Assembly: GCF_003254585.1 (NCBI RefSeq)
Contig: NZ_QJGZ01000037.1
Coordinates: forward strand, 62,001-126,000
Reading direction: 5' to 3'
Length of the DNA stretch: 64,000 nucleotides
Source: Flavobacterium sharifuzzamanii
Lineage (GTDB): Bacteria > Bacteroidota > Bacteroidia > Flavobacteriales > Flavobacteriaceae
Shown piece by piece: positions 49,601 to 58,747 of the stretch. Made by a program: the position numbers and the translations under genes. How positions within the stretch are numbered: position 1 is the stretch's first letter; each line of letters opens with the position of its first letter. The notes under the pieces were generated by a model. It had not been told where the DNA came from and did not search any database. It saw nothing but the letters and a program-made list of their open reading frames with translations.

Positions 49601-50584
49601 ATGGAAAATAAAACAAAAAATACAATTTTAATTACGGGAGGCGCTGGATTCATAGGTTCGAATTTGACTGAGTATTTTTTAGGCTTAGGTTATAAGGTGG
49701 TTTGTCTGGATAATTTTTCTACAGGACATCGACATAATTTAAAAGACTTTTTAGAGAATCCAAATTTTAAATTAATTGAAGGTGATATCAGAAATTTAGC
49801 AGATTGTAGTTTAGCAGTTGAAGGAGTTAATTATGTCTTGCATCAAGCTGCTTTAGGCTCTGTTCCAAGATCAATAAAAGATCCAATTACAACAAATGAT
49901 GTAAACGTTTCTGGTTTTTTAAATATGCTTACTGTAGCGCGAGATGCTGGAGTAAAACGGTTTATATATGCAGCAAGTTCTTCTACCTATGGTGACTCTC
50001 AAGGACTCCCAAAAGTAGAAGATGTTATAGGGAAACCATTGTCTCCTTATGCAATTACTAAATATGTAAATGAATTGTATGCTGAAATATTTAGTAAATC
50101 GTACGGATTAGAAACTATTGGGCTTCGTTATTTTAATGTTTTTGGACGAAAACAAGACCCAAATGGAGCTTATGCCGCTGTGATTCCAAAGTTTGTGAAG
50201 CAATTTATGAATCATGAGAGTCCAGTGATTAATGGTGACGGAAATTATTCTCGTGATTTTACATATATAGACAATGTTATTCAAATGAATGAGTTAGCAA
50301 TGATTTGTCAAAATCCAGAAGCTATTAATACTGTTTATAATACAGCGTTTGGAGATCGAAATACACTGAATGACTTAGTTAAGTATTTAAAGGAATATTT
50401 GTCAGATTTTGATCCAAAAATAAAGGATATTCCAGTTATCTATGGCGAAAATCGAGTAGGAGATATTCCTCATTCTTTAGCAAGCATCGAAAAAGCAAAA
50501 AGAACTCTTGGTTATAACCCAAAGTATTCTTTGCAAGACGGATTGAAAGAGGCTGTGGGATGGTATTGGAATAATTTAAAATAA
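49601..50584 (+). CDS. WbpP/TviC-type UDP-N-acetylglucosamine 4-epimerase
   Basis: A 327-aa short-chain dehydrogenase/reductase of the extended class. It shows the NAD motif GGAGFIG, the HQAALGSVPRSI segment, the YxxxK pair in YAITK and FNVFGRKQDPNGAYAAVIPKF. The whole reads like Pseudomonas WbpP and Salmonella TviC, which interconvert UDP-GlcNAc and UDP-GalNAc (or their acids). A WbpO/TviB-type dehydrogenase is encoded in the second block, completing a route to UDP-GalNAcA. The substrate is inferred from similarity. Confidence 0.9.
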   Translation: MENKTKNTILITGGAGFIGSNLTEYFLGLGYKVVCLDNFSTGHRHNLKDFLENPNFKLIEGDIRNLADCSLAVEGVNYVLHQAALGSVPRSIKDPITTNDVNVSGFLNMLTVARDAGVKRFIYAASSSTYGDSQGLPKVEDVIGKPLSPYAITKYVNELYAEIFSKSYGLETIGLRYFNVFGRKQDPNGAYAAVIPKFVKQFMNHESPVINGDGNYSRDFTYIDNVIQMNELAMICQNPEAINTVYNTAFGDRNTLNDLVKYLKEYLSDFDPKIKDIPVIYGENRVGDIPHSLASIEKAKRTLGYNPKYSLQDGLKEAVGWYWNNLK

Positions 50585-50608
50585 ACAGATCAAGATAAAA
50601 TAGATCAA

Positions 50609-52000
50609 ATGAAAATTACAAAAATTTGCTGCATTGGTGCAGGGTATGTAGGTGGACCAACAATGGCGGTTATTGCGCAAAAATGTCCGCATATTCAGGT
50701 TACAGTTGTTGATTTAAATGAACAGAGAATAGCAGATTGGAATGATCCGAATCCCGAATACATTCCCATTTATGAACCAGGTCTTTCTGAAATTGTAGCA
50801 GAAGCAAGAGGTAGAAATCTCTTTTTTTCTACAGATGTTGATAAGGCAATAGATGAAGCGGAAATGATATTTATTTCAGTTAATACTCCAACCAAAACTT
50901 ACGGGAAGGGAAAAGGAATGGCAGCTGACTTAAAATACATTGAGTTATGTGCGAGACAAATTGCAAGAGTAGCAAAACAAAATAAAATTGTAGTTGAGAA
51001 ATCAACTTTGCCAGTTAGAACAGCTGAAGCAATTAAAAGTATATTAGATAATACTGGAAATGGCGTTCAATTTCAAATTTTATCTAACCCAGAGTTTTTG
51101 GCAGAGGGTACTGCAGTGTCAGATTTGTTAAATCCAGACCGAATTTTAATTGGTGGAGATACAACGCCAGAGGGAGAAGAGGCAATTAATTCGCTAGTAG
51201 ATGTCTATTCAAATTGGGTAGGTAAAGATCAAATTTTGACAACAAATGTTTGGTCATCAGAATTGTCTAAACTTACTGCAAATGCATTTTTAGCACAGCG
51301 TATTTCCTCTATTAATGCAATGTCAGAGTTATGTGAAAAAACAGGGGCTGATGTAAATGAAGTAGCAAGAGCAATTGGGATGGATAGCAGAATTGGACCG
51401 AAATTCTTGAAAGCTTCTGTAGGTTTTGGAGGTTCTTGTTTTCAAAAAGATATTTTAAATTTAGTTTATATAGCAAAGTCATATGGATTGAATGAAGTTG
51501 CAGATTATTGGGAGCAAGTTATTATAATGAACGATCATCAAAAAAGGAGATTCTCAAGTAAAATTGTTCAGACATTATACAATACAGTAGCCGATAAGAA
51601 AATTACTTTTTTAGGTTGGGCTTTCAAAAAAGATACAAATGACACTAGAGAATCTGCTGCGATTTATGTTGCAGATGATTTAATAAACGAGCAAGCAAAA
51701 ATCTCTGTTTATGATCCGAAGGTTTCTGAAAATAAAATGTTAAGCGATTTGAATTATTTGGAAACAAGATCTAGTCAAGAAAACACAAAAGCATTAAATG
51801 TATTTGAAAATGCTTATGAAGCATGTAAAGATGCTCATGCAATTGCAGTTTTGACAGAATGGGATGAATTTACGACTTATGATTGGCAAAAGATTTACGA
51901 TTCAATGCATAAACCAGCTTTTGTTTTTGATGGGAGGAATATTTTGAATGCTAAAGAATTGGAGTCTATAGGTTTTGTTTACAATGGTATTGGAGCATAA
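50609..52000 (+). CDS. ugd: UDP-glucose 6-dehydrogenase, animal-type form
   Basis: A 463-aa UDP-glucose dehydrogenase that oxidises UDP-glucose to UDP-glucuronate with two NAD+. The Rossmann motif is GAGYVGGPT. The catalytic cysteine is C277 in [10 protein letters not shown]. Length, the GAGYVGGPT opening, [11 protein letters not shown] and EPGLSEIV resemble the long animal/plant class rather than the shorter bacterial one. It lies 24 nt after the epimerase and supplies glucuronic acid for the polysaccharide. Confidence 0.93.
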   Translation: MKITKICCIGAGYVGGPTMAVIAQKCPHIQVTVVDLNEQRIADWNDPNPEYIPIYEPGLSEIVAEARGRNLFFSTDVDKAIDEAEMIFISVNTPTKTYGKGKGMAADLKYIELCARQIARVAKQNKIVVEKSTLPVRTAEAIKSILDNTGNGVQFQILSNPEFLAEGTAVSDLLNPDRILIGGDTTPEGEEAINSLVDVYSNWVGKDQILTTNVWSSELSKLTANAFLAQRISSINAMSELCEKTGADVNEVARAIGMDSRIGPKFLKASVGFGGSCFQKDILNLVYIAKSYGLNEVADYWEQVIIMNDHQKRRFSSKIVQTLYNTVADKKITFLGWAFKKDTNDTRESAAIYVADDLINEQAKISVYDPKVSENKMLSDLNYLETRSSQENTKALNVFENAYEACKDAHAIAVLTEWDEFTTYDWQKIYDSMHKPAFVFDGRNILNAKELESIGFVYNGIGA

Positions 52001-52075
52001 ATGGTTTTTTGTGGAGTAAAATGAGGTTTTTAATGTGAAGTGCAGTTGGTTTTTGCTTCGTGATAAATAAAAAAA

Positions 52076-52540
52076 ATGAATTGGTACGTAGTTTATACAA
52101 AACCGAAATGGGAAAAAAAAGTCGCAGATAAACTCAATCAATTGGGAATTGAGTGTTATTGTCCTCTTATTACTCAAGTTAAGCAGTGGTCTGACAGAAA
52201 GAAAAAAATTGAGATGCCACTTTTTAATTCTTATGTTTTTGTGCAGTTGCCAGATTCAGAACGAAGCTCGGTTTTTAATGTGGCTGGTGTAGTTAGGTAT
52301 TTGTTTTGGTTAGGAAAACCAGCAATTGTGAAAAATGAAGAAATCGAAATAATAAAAAAAAGCCTTAAGGCTCCGAATATTAGTGATGTATCAGTTTCCA
52401 CTATTCAAGTTGGAGACAAAATTAAGTTGGAGTCAGGAGTCTTTAGTAATCAAAATGCAATTGTGCAAGAGGTTTCTAATAATTATTACACTTTAGTTTT
52501 AGAAAGTTTAGGATGTATTTTGAAAATAAAATTTAAATAA
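52076..52540 (+). CDS. UpxY/RfaH-like specialised NusG paralogue
   Basis: A 154-aa NusG-family elongation factor. The NGN domain (about 1-100) starts MNWYVVYTKPKWEKKVADKL, and the C-terminal KOW domain (about 108-154) includes VGDKIKLESGVF. It lacks the extra features of core NusG. Such paralogues (UpxY in Bacteroides, RfaH, LoaP) bind polymerase at one operon and suppress termination. It sits inside a polysaccharide locus, after ugd and followed by a terminator and then a structured leader, so the target is most likely the operon starting near 52736. Confidence 0.93.
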   Translation: MNWYVVYTKPKWEKKVADKLNQLGIECYCPLITQVKQWSDRKKKIEMPLFNSYVFVQLPDSERSSVFNVAGVVRYLFWLGKPAIVKNEEIEIIKKSLKAPNISDVSVSTIQVGDKIKLESGVFSNQNAIVQEVSNNYYTLVLESLGCILKIKFK

Positions 52541-52563
52541 TAGCGTTATCCTAATAAAATTAG

Positions 52564-52607
52564 CAGAAGAGAAAGTCTTTTTTAGATTTTTTTCTTCTGT
52601 TTTTTTT
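52564..52607 (+). terminator. Terminator after the NusG paralogue
   Basis: CAGAAGAGAAA pairs with TTTTTCTTCTG (11 bp, one G-T pair) and is followed by eight T residues. It ends the first block of the polysaccharide locus. Confidence 0.85.
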
Positions 52608-52699
52608 ATAAAGTAATTATTTACGGCCTGATTAATAATGTGTTGTAGTTAAGTGTCTTTTAATTAACAATTTGTTTTTGAGTATTACGAGAAACCGTA

Positions 52700-52730
52700 T
52701 TGAATAACTAGACTTATTATATTATATTTG
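52700..52730 (+). promoter_or_regulatory. Promoter of the second polysaccharide block
   Basis: TTG at 52700-52702, 20-nt spacer, TATATTTG at 52723-52730: a full consensus match. Transcription should start near 52736, leaving an 85-90-nt leader. Confidence 0.85.
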
Positions 52731-52745
52731 CGCGAAAATGATTAA

Positions 52746-52810
52746 TTTAGGCATCTGAGTCAGACTTTGTGACTTGGAACGGCGAAGCCGTGAGTTTTTA
52801 GAAGCCTAAA
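52746..52810 (+). promoter_or_regulatory. Three-way-junction RNA leader of the second polysaccharide block
   Basis: Closing stem P1: 52746-52756 with 52800-52810 (TTTAGGC/GCCTAAA plus TCT/AGA around an A-A mismatch). P2: GAGTCA/TGACTT (52757-52762 with 52770-52775, one G-U pair). P3: ACGGC/GCCGT (52779-52783 with 52787-52791) with a GAA loop. The stretch 52792-52799 is single stranded. It ends 12 nt before the ATG of the dehydrogenase and has no terminator tail of its own. P3 (GGCGAAGCCGTG) matches the E. coli ops element GGCGGTAGCGTG at 8 of 12 positions. I recognise no known riboswitch class. Proposed role: recruiting site for the NusG paralogue. Confidence 0.65.
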
Positions 52811-52822
52811 GAAATTAAAAAA

Positions 52823-54112
52823 ATGGAATTGGAAAAAAATGTTAAAATTGCGGTTATTGGTTTAGGCTATGTTGGATTGCCATTAGCACGACTGTTTGCA
52901 ACAAAATATTCTGTAATTGGTTTTGATATAAATGAATCTAGAGTTAATTCTTTAAAGTCGGGAACCGATACAACTTTAGAAGTTGAAGATGATGTTTTAC
53001 AAAAAGTATTAATTACAGACACTAATGAGGAAATTGGTTTGTATTGTACAACATTGTTAGCTGATATTAAGAATTGCAATTACTATATTATCACTGTTCC
53101 TACTCCAGTTGATAGGAATAATCGACCAGATTTAACGCCTCTTTATAAGTCAAGCGAAGCAATCGGTAAAGTTTTAAAAAAAGGAGATATCGTTATTTAT
53201 GAATCAACTGTTTATCCTGGAGTTACAGAAGAGCAATGTGTGCCAGTTTTAGAGCAGGTTTCTGGTTTAAAGTTTAATGAAGATTTTTTTGCAGGATATT
53301 CCCCAGAGAGAATTAATCCAGGAGACAAAGAACATACAGTTGAAAAAATCCTAAAAGTTACTTCTGGTTCAACCCCAGAAATTGGATTAAAAGTTGATGC
53401 TTTATACAAATCAGTAATTACAGCAGGAACACATTTAGCACCTACTATAAAAGTTGCAGAAGCCGCTAAAGTTATTGAAAATTCTCAAAGAGATATTAAT
53501 ATTGCTTTTGTTAATGAATTAGCAAAGATCTTCAATCTAATGAATATTGATACGCAAGAAGTGTTAACGGCGGCGGCGACAAAATGGAATTTTTTGCCTT
53601 TTAAACCTGGTCTTGTTGGAGGGCATTGTATAGGGGTAGATCCTTACTACTTGGCACAAAGAGCACAAGAGTTTGGGTATCATCCTGAAATAATTTTAGC
53701 AGGGAGACGTTTGAATGACAGTATGGGGGAATATGTAGCTTCGCAAATAGTGAAGCTAATGATTAAAAAAGGTATTTCTGTTAATGGAGCTGAGCTTTTG
53801 ATGCTTGGAATTACTTTCAAAGAAAATTGCCCAGACGTAAGAAACACTAAAATTGTTGATGTTGTAAAGGCATTAAGAGAATACGGGATCTTGGTTACCA
53901 TATTTGATCCACTTGCAAATACAGATGATGTAAAAAAAGAATATAATTTAGTAACATTTAACTCTATTCCAAATAATAAATTTGATGCAATAGTTTTAGG
54001 AGTTTCTCATGCTGAATTTCTAGAATTGGATTTTTCAAATTTTAAAAAAGAAAACGGTTTAATTTATGATGTAAAAGGAGTTTTAGGATCTTTAGCAGAT
54101 AATAGGCTTTAG
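52823..54112 (+). CDS. WbpO/TviB-type UDP-N-acetylhexosamine 6-dehydrogenase
   Basis: A 429-aa nucleotide sugar dehydrogenase. The NAD-binding motif is GLGYVGLP; GFDINESRVNSLKSGTDTTLEVEDD and the catalytic C269 in GGHCIGVDPYYLA match the TviB/WbpO branch. Those enzymes oxidise UDP-GlcNAc or UDP-GalNAc to the uronic acid. With the WbpP/TviC-like epimerase it would make UDP-GalNAcA. It is the first gene behind the structured leader; two nucleotide-sugar dehydrogenases of different types occur in this locus. Confidence 0.92.
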   Translation: MELEKNVKIAVIGLGYVGLPLARLFATKYSVIGFDINESRVNSLKSGTDTTLEVEDDVLQKVLITDTNEEIGLYCTTLLADIKNCNYYIITVPTPVDRNNRPDLTPLYKSSEAIGKVLKKGDIVIYESTVYPGVTEEQCVPVLEQVSGLKFNEDFFAGYSPERINPGDKEHTVEKILKVTSGSTPEIGLKVDALYKSVITAGTHLAPTIKVAEAAKVIENSQRDINIAFVNELAKIFNLMNIDTQEVLTAAATKWNFLPFKPGLVGGHCIGVDPYYLAQRAQEFGYHPEIILAGRRLNDSMGEYVASQIVKLMIKKGISVNGAELLMLGITFKENCPDVRNTKIVDVVKALREYGILVTIFDPLANTDDVKKEYNLVTFNSIPNNKFDAIVLGVSHAEFLELDFSNFKKENGLIYDVKGVLGSLADNRL

Positions 54113-54144
54113 GAATAATTCTCCTTTTATTTATTTACAAATGT

Positions 54145-55152
54145 ATGAATTCATATAAGAATATTACTCATGTTATACTTACAGGAGGAGTTGGAAGCCG
54201 TTTATGGCCACTTTCTCGTAAGAGTCGACCAAAACAATATCTTGAAATATTTGAAGGAAAATCATTATTTGAGATGACTGTTGAGCGAAATAGTCACTTA
54301 GCAAATAAAGTAATGGTTGTGGGGAATGTTGATAATTATCAATTAAGTGGTAAGGTGATGGACAAAACCAAAACATCTTATTTAAACCTTATTGAAGCAA
54401 CACCAAGAAACACTGCCGCAGCTATAGCTTTCGCTGCATTCGCATCTGAACCAGATGATATTTTAATTATTACCCCATCGGATCATATTATAGATCAAAT
54501 GGATAATTATAATCAAGCAATAAATGAAGCTGTAAATAAAGCTACTGAAGGATTTATAGTGACATTTGGTGTAATACCAACTAAACCAGAAACTGGTTAT
54601 GGTTACATAGAAGCAAAAGGAGATAATGTAATTTCTTTCCGTGAAAAGCCAAACGAAACTACAGCAAAAGAATTTATTGCAAAAGGTAATTTCCTGTGGA
54701 ATAGTGGAATGTTTTGTTTTAAAGCAAACGTCCTTTTAGAAGAGTTAAAGAAATTCCAGCCTGAAGTTTATGAAAAATCAAAAATAGTATGGGAAGAAAG
54801 TAAAGAAGGGTTTTTGGATTTAAATCTATCTATGCAAATTCCATCAATAAGTATAGATTACGCTGTTATGGAACGAAGTAAAAAGATTAAAGTTGTTCCT
54901 GCTTCTTTTTCTTGGTCGGATTTAGGGTCATTTGAATCCGTTTATGATTATTTATACTCAAAAGGCCATACAACAGATTCTAATGGTAATATGGTTATTG
55001 GATGTGATAAGCATACCACTTTCCTTGGTTTGAAAAATACTATTTTTGTTTATACAGAAACGGCTAATCTAATTTTGCAAAAAGAAAATTCGCAAGATGT
55101 GAAAGATATATATAACGAATTAGAAAAACAAAATTCAGATTTACTAAATTAA
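54145..55152 (+). CDS. manC: Mannose-1-phosphate guanylyltransferase
   Basis: A 335-aa nucleotidyltransferase making GDP-mannose from mannose 1-phosphate and GTP. It has the signature LTGGVGSRLWPLSR with the RPKQYL motif, the metal-binding TPSDHII, FREKP and WNSGMFCF. It lacks the isomerase domain of bifunctional ManC/AlgA proteins, so only the transferase step is predicted. It lies 32 nt after the dehydrogenase gene. Confidence 0.95.
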   Translation: MNSYKNITHVILTGGVGSRLWPLSRKSRPKQYLEIFEGKSLFEMTVERNSHLANKVMVVGNVDNYQLSGKVMDKTKTSYLNLIEATPRNTAAAIAFAAFASEPDDILIITPSDHIIDQMDNYNQAINEAVNKATEGFIVTFGVIPTKPETGYGYIEAKGDNVISFREKPNETTAKEFIAKGNFLWNSGMFCFKANVLLEELKKFQPEVYEKSKIVWEESKEGFLDLNLSMQIPSISIDYAVMERSKKIKVVPASFSWSDLGSFESVYDYLYSKGHTTDSNGNMVIGCDKHTTFLGLKNTIFVYTETANLILQKENSQDVKDIYNELEKQNSDLLN

Positions 55153-55168
55153 TAAAAAGCATTTAAAA

Positions 55169-56215
55169 ATGAAAAAAATTCTAATAACTGGCGGTGCTGG
55201 TTTTATAGGTTCTCATGTAGTAAGACGTTTTGTGAACAAATATCCAGAATATCAAATTTTCAACTTAGATGCATTAACATATGCAGGAAATCTTGAGAAT
55301 ATAAAAGATATTGAAAATAAAGAAAATTACACTTTCGTTAAAGGCGATATTGTTGATGAAAATTTTATTAATGAACTTTTTAAACTTCATGATTTTGATG
55401 GAGTTCTACATTTAGCAGCAGAATCGCATGTTGATCGTTCTATTGAAGATCCGCTTGCATTTGTTAAAACAAATGTTATTGGAACAATGAATTTGTTGAA
55501 TGCAGCTAAAAATAGTTGGAAGAATAATTTTGAAGGAAAAAGATTTTACCATATAAGCACAGATGAGGTTTATGGTTCTCTAGGAGCCGAAGGCTTGTTT
55601 ACTGAAAAGACTCCTTACGATCCGAATTCACCTTATTCAGCATCAAAAGCAAGTTCAGATCATTTTGTGAGAGCTTATGGAGAAACTTATGGATTGCCAT
55701 ACGTTTTGACTAACTGTTCAAATAATTATGGATCATATCACTTCCCAGAAAAATTAATTCCACTTTTTATAAATAACATTATAAATAACAAATCTCTTCC
55801 AGTTTACGGAGATGGAAATTATACCAGAGATTGGCTTTTTGTTGAAGATCATGCCATAGCTATAGACTTAGTTTTCCATGAAGGCAAAAATCACGAAACT
55901 TATAACATAGGTGGTTTTAACGAATGGAAAAACATTGATTTGGTTAAATTACTGTGTACAATAATGGATGGTAAATTAGAAAGAGAAAAAGGTACTTCTG
56001 AAAAGCTTATTACCTATGTAAAAGATAGACCAGGTCACGATTTACGTTATGCTATAGATGCTTCAAAAATTAATAAAGAACTAGGATGGAAACCTTCAGT
56101 TACTTTTGAAGAAGGTTTAGAAAAAACAATCAATTGGTATCTTAATAATCAAGAATGGCTTCAAAATGTTACTTCTGGTTCGTATAAAGATTATTACCAA
56201 AAACAATACTCGTAA
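55169..56215 (+). CDS. rfbB: dTDP-glucose 4,6-dehydratase
   Basis: A 348-aa extended SDR enzyme that makes dTDP-4-keto-6-deoxyglucose. Visible are GGAGFIGSHVVR, the LDALTYAGNLEN segment, HLAAESHVDRSI, catalytic ISTDEVYGSLG and YSASK (YxxxK), and NNYGSYHFPEKLIP. No rfbA is present in the window, so dTDP-glucose must be supplied from elsewhere. The WecE-like aminotransferase at the right end could use its product. Confidence 0.97.
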   Translation: MKKILITGGAGFIGSHVVRRFVNKYPEYQIFNLDALTYAGNLENIKDIENKENYTFVKGDIVDENFINELFKLHDFDGVLHLAAESHVDRSIEDPLAFVKTNVIGTMNLLNAAKNSWKNNFEGKRFYHISTDEVYGSLGAEGLFTEKTPYDPNSPYSASKASSDHFVRAYGETYGLPYVLTNCSNNYGSYHFPEKLIPLFINNIINNKSLPVYGDGNYTRDWLFVEDHAIAIDLVFHEGKNHETYNIGGFNEWKNIDLVKLLCTIMDGKLEREKGTSEKLITYVKDRPGHDLRYAIDASKINKELGWKPSVTFEEGLEKTINWYLNNQEWLQNVTSGSYKDYYQKQYS

Positions 56216-56264
56216 ATTAAAATATTTATAGTAAATATTTTTAAATAATTTTTCTTAAAATAAT

Positions 56265-58742
56265 ATGAAAAAGATTATATACGTTCTTACCCTATTTTTT
56301 ACATTAATTACTTTTAATGCAACTGCACAAGATATAATAAAATCTAAAGATTTAAGCACAGTGAAAGTGGATTATTTATCGGATGATGATTTGGCAAAAA
56401 TTAGTGCTCAGTTGAAAAGTAATAATGCAACTATTGATCAAGTTGAATCAATGGTACTTTCAAAAGGTATGAGTCAAACAGAGTTTAATAAACTCAGGAT
56501 CAAGCTTAATGATTATGAAAGGAAAAATGCTAAAGGTGATGGAAAAAATAAAGGTAAGGATAGTAAATTAAAAGCAGGAGAGAAAACATCAGATTTTGGA
56601 AGGAAACAGGATGAAATAAAAAATGAGAAAGCAAAAGATTCTTTAAATGCATTAATTTTTGGGTCAGAATTATTTGATAATCCTACTTTAAATTTTGAGC
56701 CAGATTTGAATTTGGCTACTCCTATGAACTATATTCTTGGACCTGGTGATGAATTACAAGTAAGCGTTTATGGTGTTCAAGAATATAATGCGACTATACC
56801 TGTTAGTGTAGAAGGAAAAGTAAGTATTGATTATGTAGGACAAATATCTGTTTCTGGTATGTCTATTGAGGCTGCCACACAAAAGATTAGAGCGGCTATT
56901 GCTAAAGTTTATAGCACAGTTCGTTCAGGCCAATCCCAAGTAAGCATTAGCTTGGGAAAAATACGGACTATAAAAGTAACAATTGTTGGAGGAAAGCAAC
57001 CAGGTAATTATTCAATTTCTTCGTTAGCAACTGTTTATAATGCTTTGCATTTAGCTGGTGGACCAGGAAAAAACGGCAGTTATAGAAATATTGAATTAAT
57101 ACGCAACAATAAGGTTTACAAAAATATTGATATTTATAGATTCTTAGTTAAAGGGGATCAATCCGATAATGTTTCTTTAAAGGAAAATGATGTAATTAGA
57201 ATTCCTGCCTATAGTCAACGAGTTACGGTTGAAGGAGAAGTTAAGCGTCCAGGCATTTTTGAAATGAAAAAGGGTGAAAAGTTTTCTGACTTGTTAGCTT
57301 TTGCTTCTGGATTTAACGAATTTGCTTATACAGCTTCAGTAAATGTTTTGCAAAAGACTGGAAAAGAATTTAAAATCCACGATATAAATGAAAGTGAATA
57401 CAATTCCTATCAACCTCAATCTGGTGATGTTTTTAGAGTTACCAAGATTCTAAATCGATTTGAAAATCGTATCAAAATTGAAGGAGCTGTTTTTAGACCA
57501 GATTATTATTCTTTTACCGAAGGAATGAGAATTTCAGATCTTATTATAAGGGCAGAAGGATTAAAGGAAGATGCTTATAGTAAACGAGCAAGAATTATTC
57601 GTTTAAAAACTGATTTGACAACAGAAATTGTTAATGTAGATTTAGGAGCTGCTTTATCAGGTGATTTAAATGCGGATATTGAATTAAAAAGAGAAGACAT
57701 AGTTACAGTATATTCTATTTTAGATTTCAGAGAAGAGTATAAAGTTACCATAGATGGTGAGGTAAAAAATCCGGGTGAATATGAGTATTTTGAGAATCTT
57801 ACTTTAAATGATCTGGTAGTTCAAGTAGGTGGACTGACGGGCTCTGCTTCAAAAAGAGTTGAGATCGCGAGAATGATCAAATCTGATGCAATTGATGATG
57901 CAGATCCTAAACGTGTAGAATTAGTTGAGCTTGAGATAACGGCAGATAATAATGAACAAATTAAAAATTTCATTTTAAAACCTTTTGATGTTATTAATAT
58001 TCGTAGAATGGCAGTATATGAAAAACCCGAAATGGTTAAGGTAAGTGGAGCTGTAACCTATCCTGGAAAATATGTATTGGCAAACAAAAAAGAAAAAGTT
58101 TATAATGTTGTAATGAGGGCAGGGGGATTGACATCTATTGCTAATTTAGATGGAATGAAAATTAAACGACCAATAAAGGAAGAACAGATAGAACAATTAG
58201 AAAAAATAAATCTCAATTTAGATAAAAAGAGTAATCCTGAAGAAGAATCAAATCTAAAATCGAACGATACGCTTAAATCTAAATTATCAAAAAAACTAAG
58301 AGATGAATTAAAATACACGACTATTCCGGTTAATTGGGAAAAAATTGTAAAAGATAAAAATCATTATTCTAATGTAACATTATTTCCAGGAGATGAAATT
58401 GAAGTTGCTGTATACAATGAAGGTGTAAAAGTAACAGGTAACGTTTTATTGACTTCTGAAATCCCATATAGAAATGGAAAGGGATTTAAATATTATATTA
58501 ATTCTGTTGGGGGTGTAGATAATAAGGGATGGAAGAGAAAAGCTTATATTATTTATCCTAATGGTAAAGCAGCTGTAACAACCTCATTTTTATTTTTTAG
58601 ATCTTATCCAAAAGTAGAACCAGATTCTCAGATTGTCGTTCCCGAAAAACCTGAAAAGAAAAAGATGAGTGCTGGAGAATGGGCAGGGCTTGGAACTGCA
58701 TTTGCTAGTTTAGCATTATTAATTGTAACCGCTTTTAAATAA
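56265..58742 (+). CDS. Multi-SLBB polysaccharide export protein (Wza-like, large form)
   Basis: An 825-aa exported protein with a signal peptide (cleavage after ATAQ, about residue 22). After a charged linker rich in Lys and Asp (about 75-125), the polysaccharide export domain starts near residue 155 (NYILGPGDELQVSVYG). Several SLBB repeats follow (VTVEGEVKRPGIFEM, IKIEGAVFRPDYYSF, VTIDGEVKNPGEYE, VKVSGAVTYPGKYV). The C terminus ends in a hydrophobic helix. It is far longer than E. coli Wza (about 380 aa) and lacks a lipobox. It is 5 nt upstream of a Wzz-like gene, forming a second export set in this locus. Confidence 0.92.
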   Translation: MKKIIYVLTLFFTLITFNATAQDIIKSKDLSTVKVDYLSDDDLAKISAQLKSNNATIDQVESMVLSKGMSQTEFNKLRIKLNDYERKNAKGDGKNKGKDSKLKAGEKTSDFGRKQDEIKNEKAKDSLNALIFGSELFDNPTLNFEPDLNLATPMNYILGPGDELQVSVYGVQEYNATIPVSVEGKVSIDYVGQISVSGMSIEAATQKIRAAIAKVYSTVRSGQSQVSISLGKIRTIKVTIVGGKQPGNYSISSLATVYNALHLAGGPGKNGSYRNIELIRNNKVYKNIDIYRFLVKGDQSDNVSLKENDVIRIPAYSQRVTVEGEVKRPGIFEMKKGEKFSDLLAFASGFNEFAYTASVNVLQKTGKEFKIHDINESEYNSYQPQSGDVFRVTKILNRFENRIKIEGAVFRPDYYSFTEGMRISDLIIRAEGLKEDAYSKRARIIRLKTDLTTEIVNVDLGAALSGDLNADIELKREDIVTVYSILDFREEYKVTIDGEVKNPGEYEYFENLTLNDLVVQVGGLTGSASKRVEIARMIKSDAIDDADPKRVELVELEITADNNEQIKNFILKPFDVINIRRMAVYEKPEMVKVSGAVTYPGKYVLANKKEKVYNVVMRAGGLTSIANLDGMKIKRPIKEEQIEQLEKINLNLDKKSNPEEESNLKSNDTLKSKLSKKLRDELKYTTIPVNWEKIVKDKNHYSNVTLFPGDEIEVAVYNEGVKVTGNVLLTSEIPYRNGKGFKYYINSVGGVDNKGWKRKAYIIYPNGKAAVTTSFLFFRSYPKVEPDSQIVVPEKPEKKKMSAGEWAGLGTAFASLALLIVTAFK

Positions 58743-58747
58743 TTTTA

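Noticed and set aside
52746..52810. Purine-type riboswitch identity for the three-way junction leader
   Set aside because: The arrangement of stems is similar but loop sequences, junction residues and gene context do not match; no purine genes follow.
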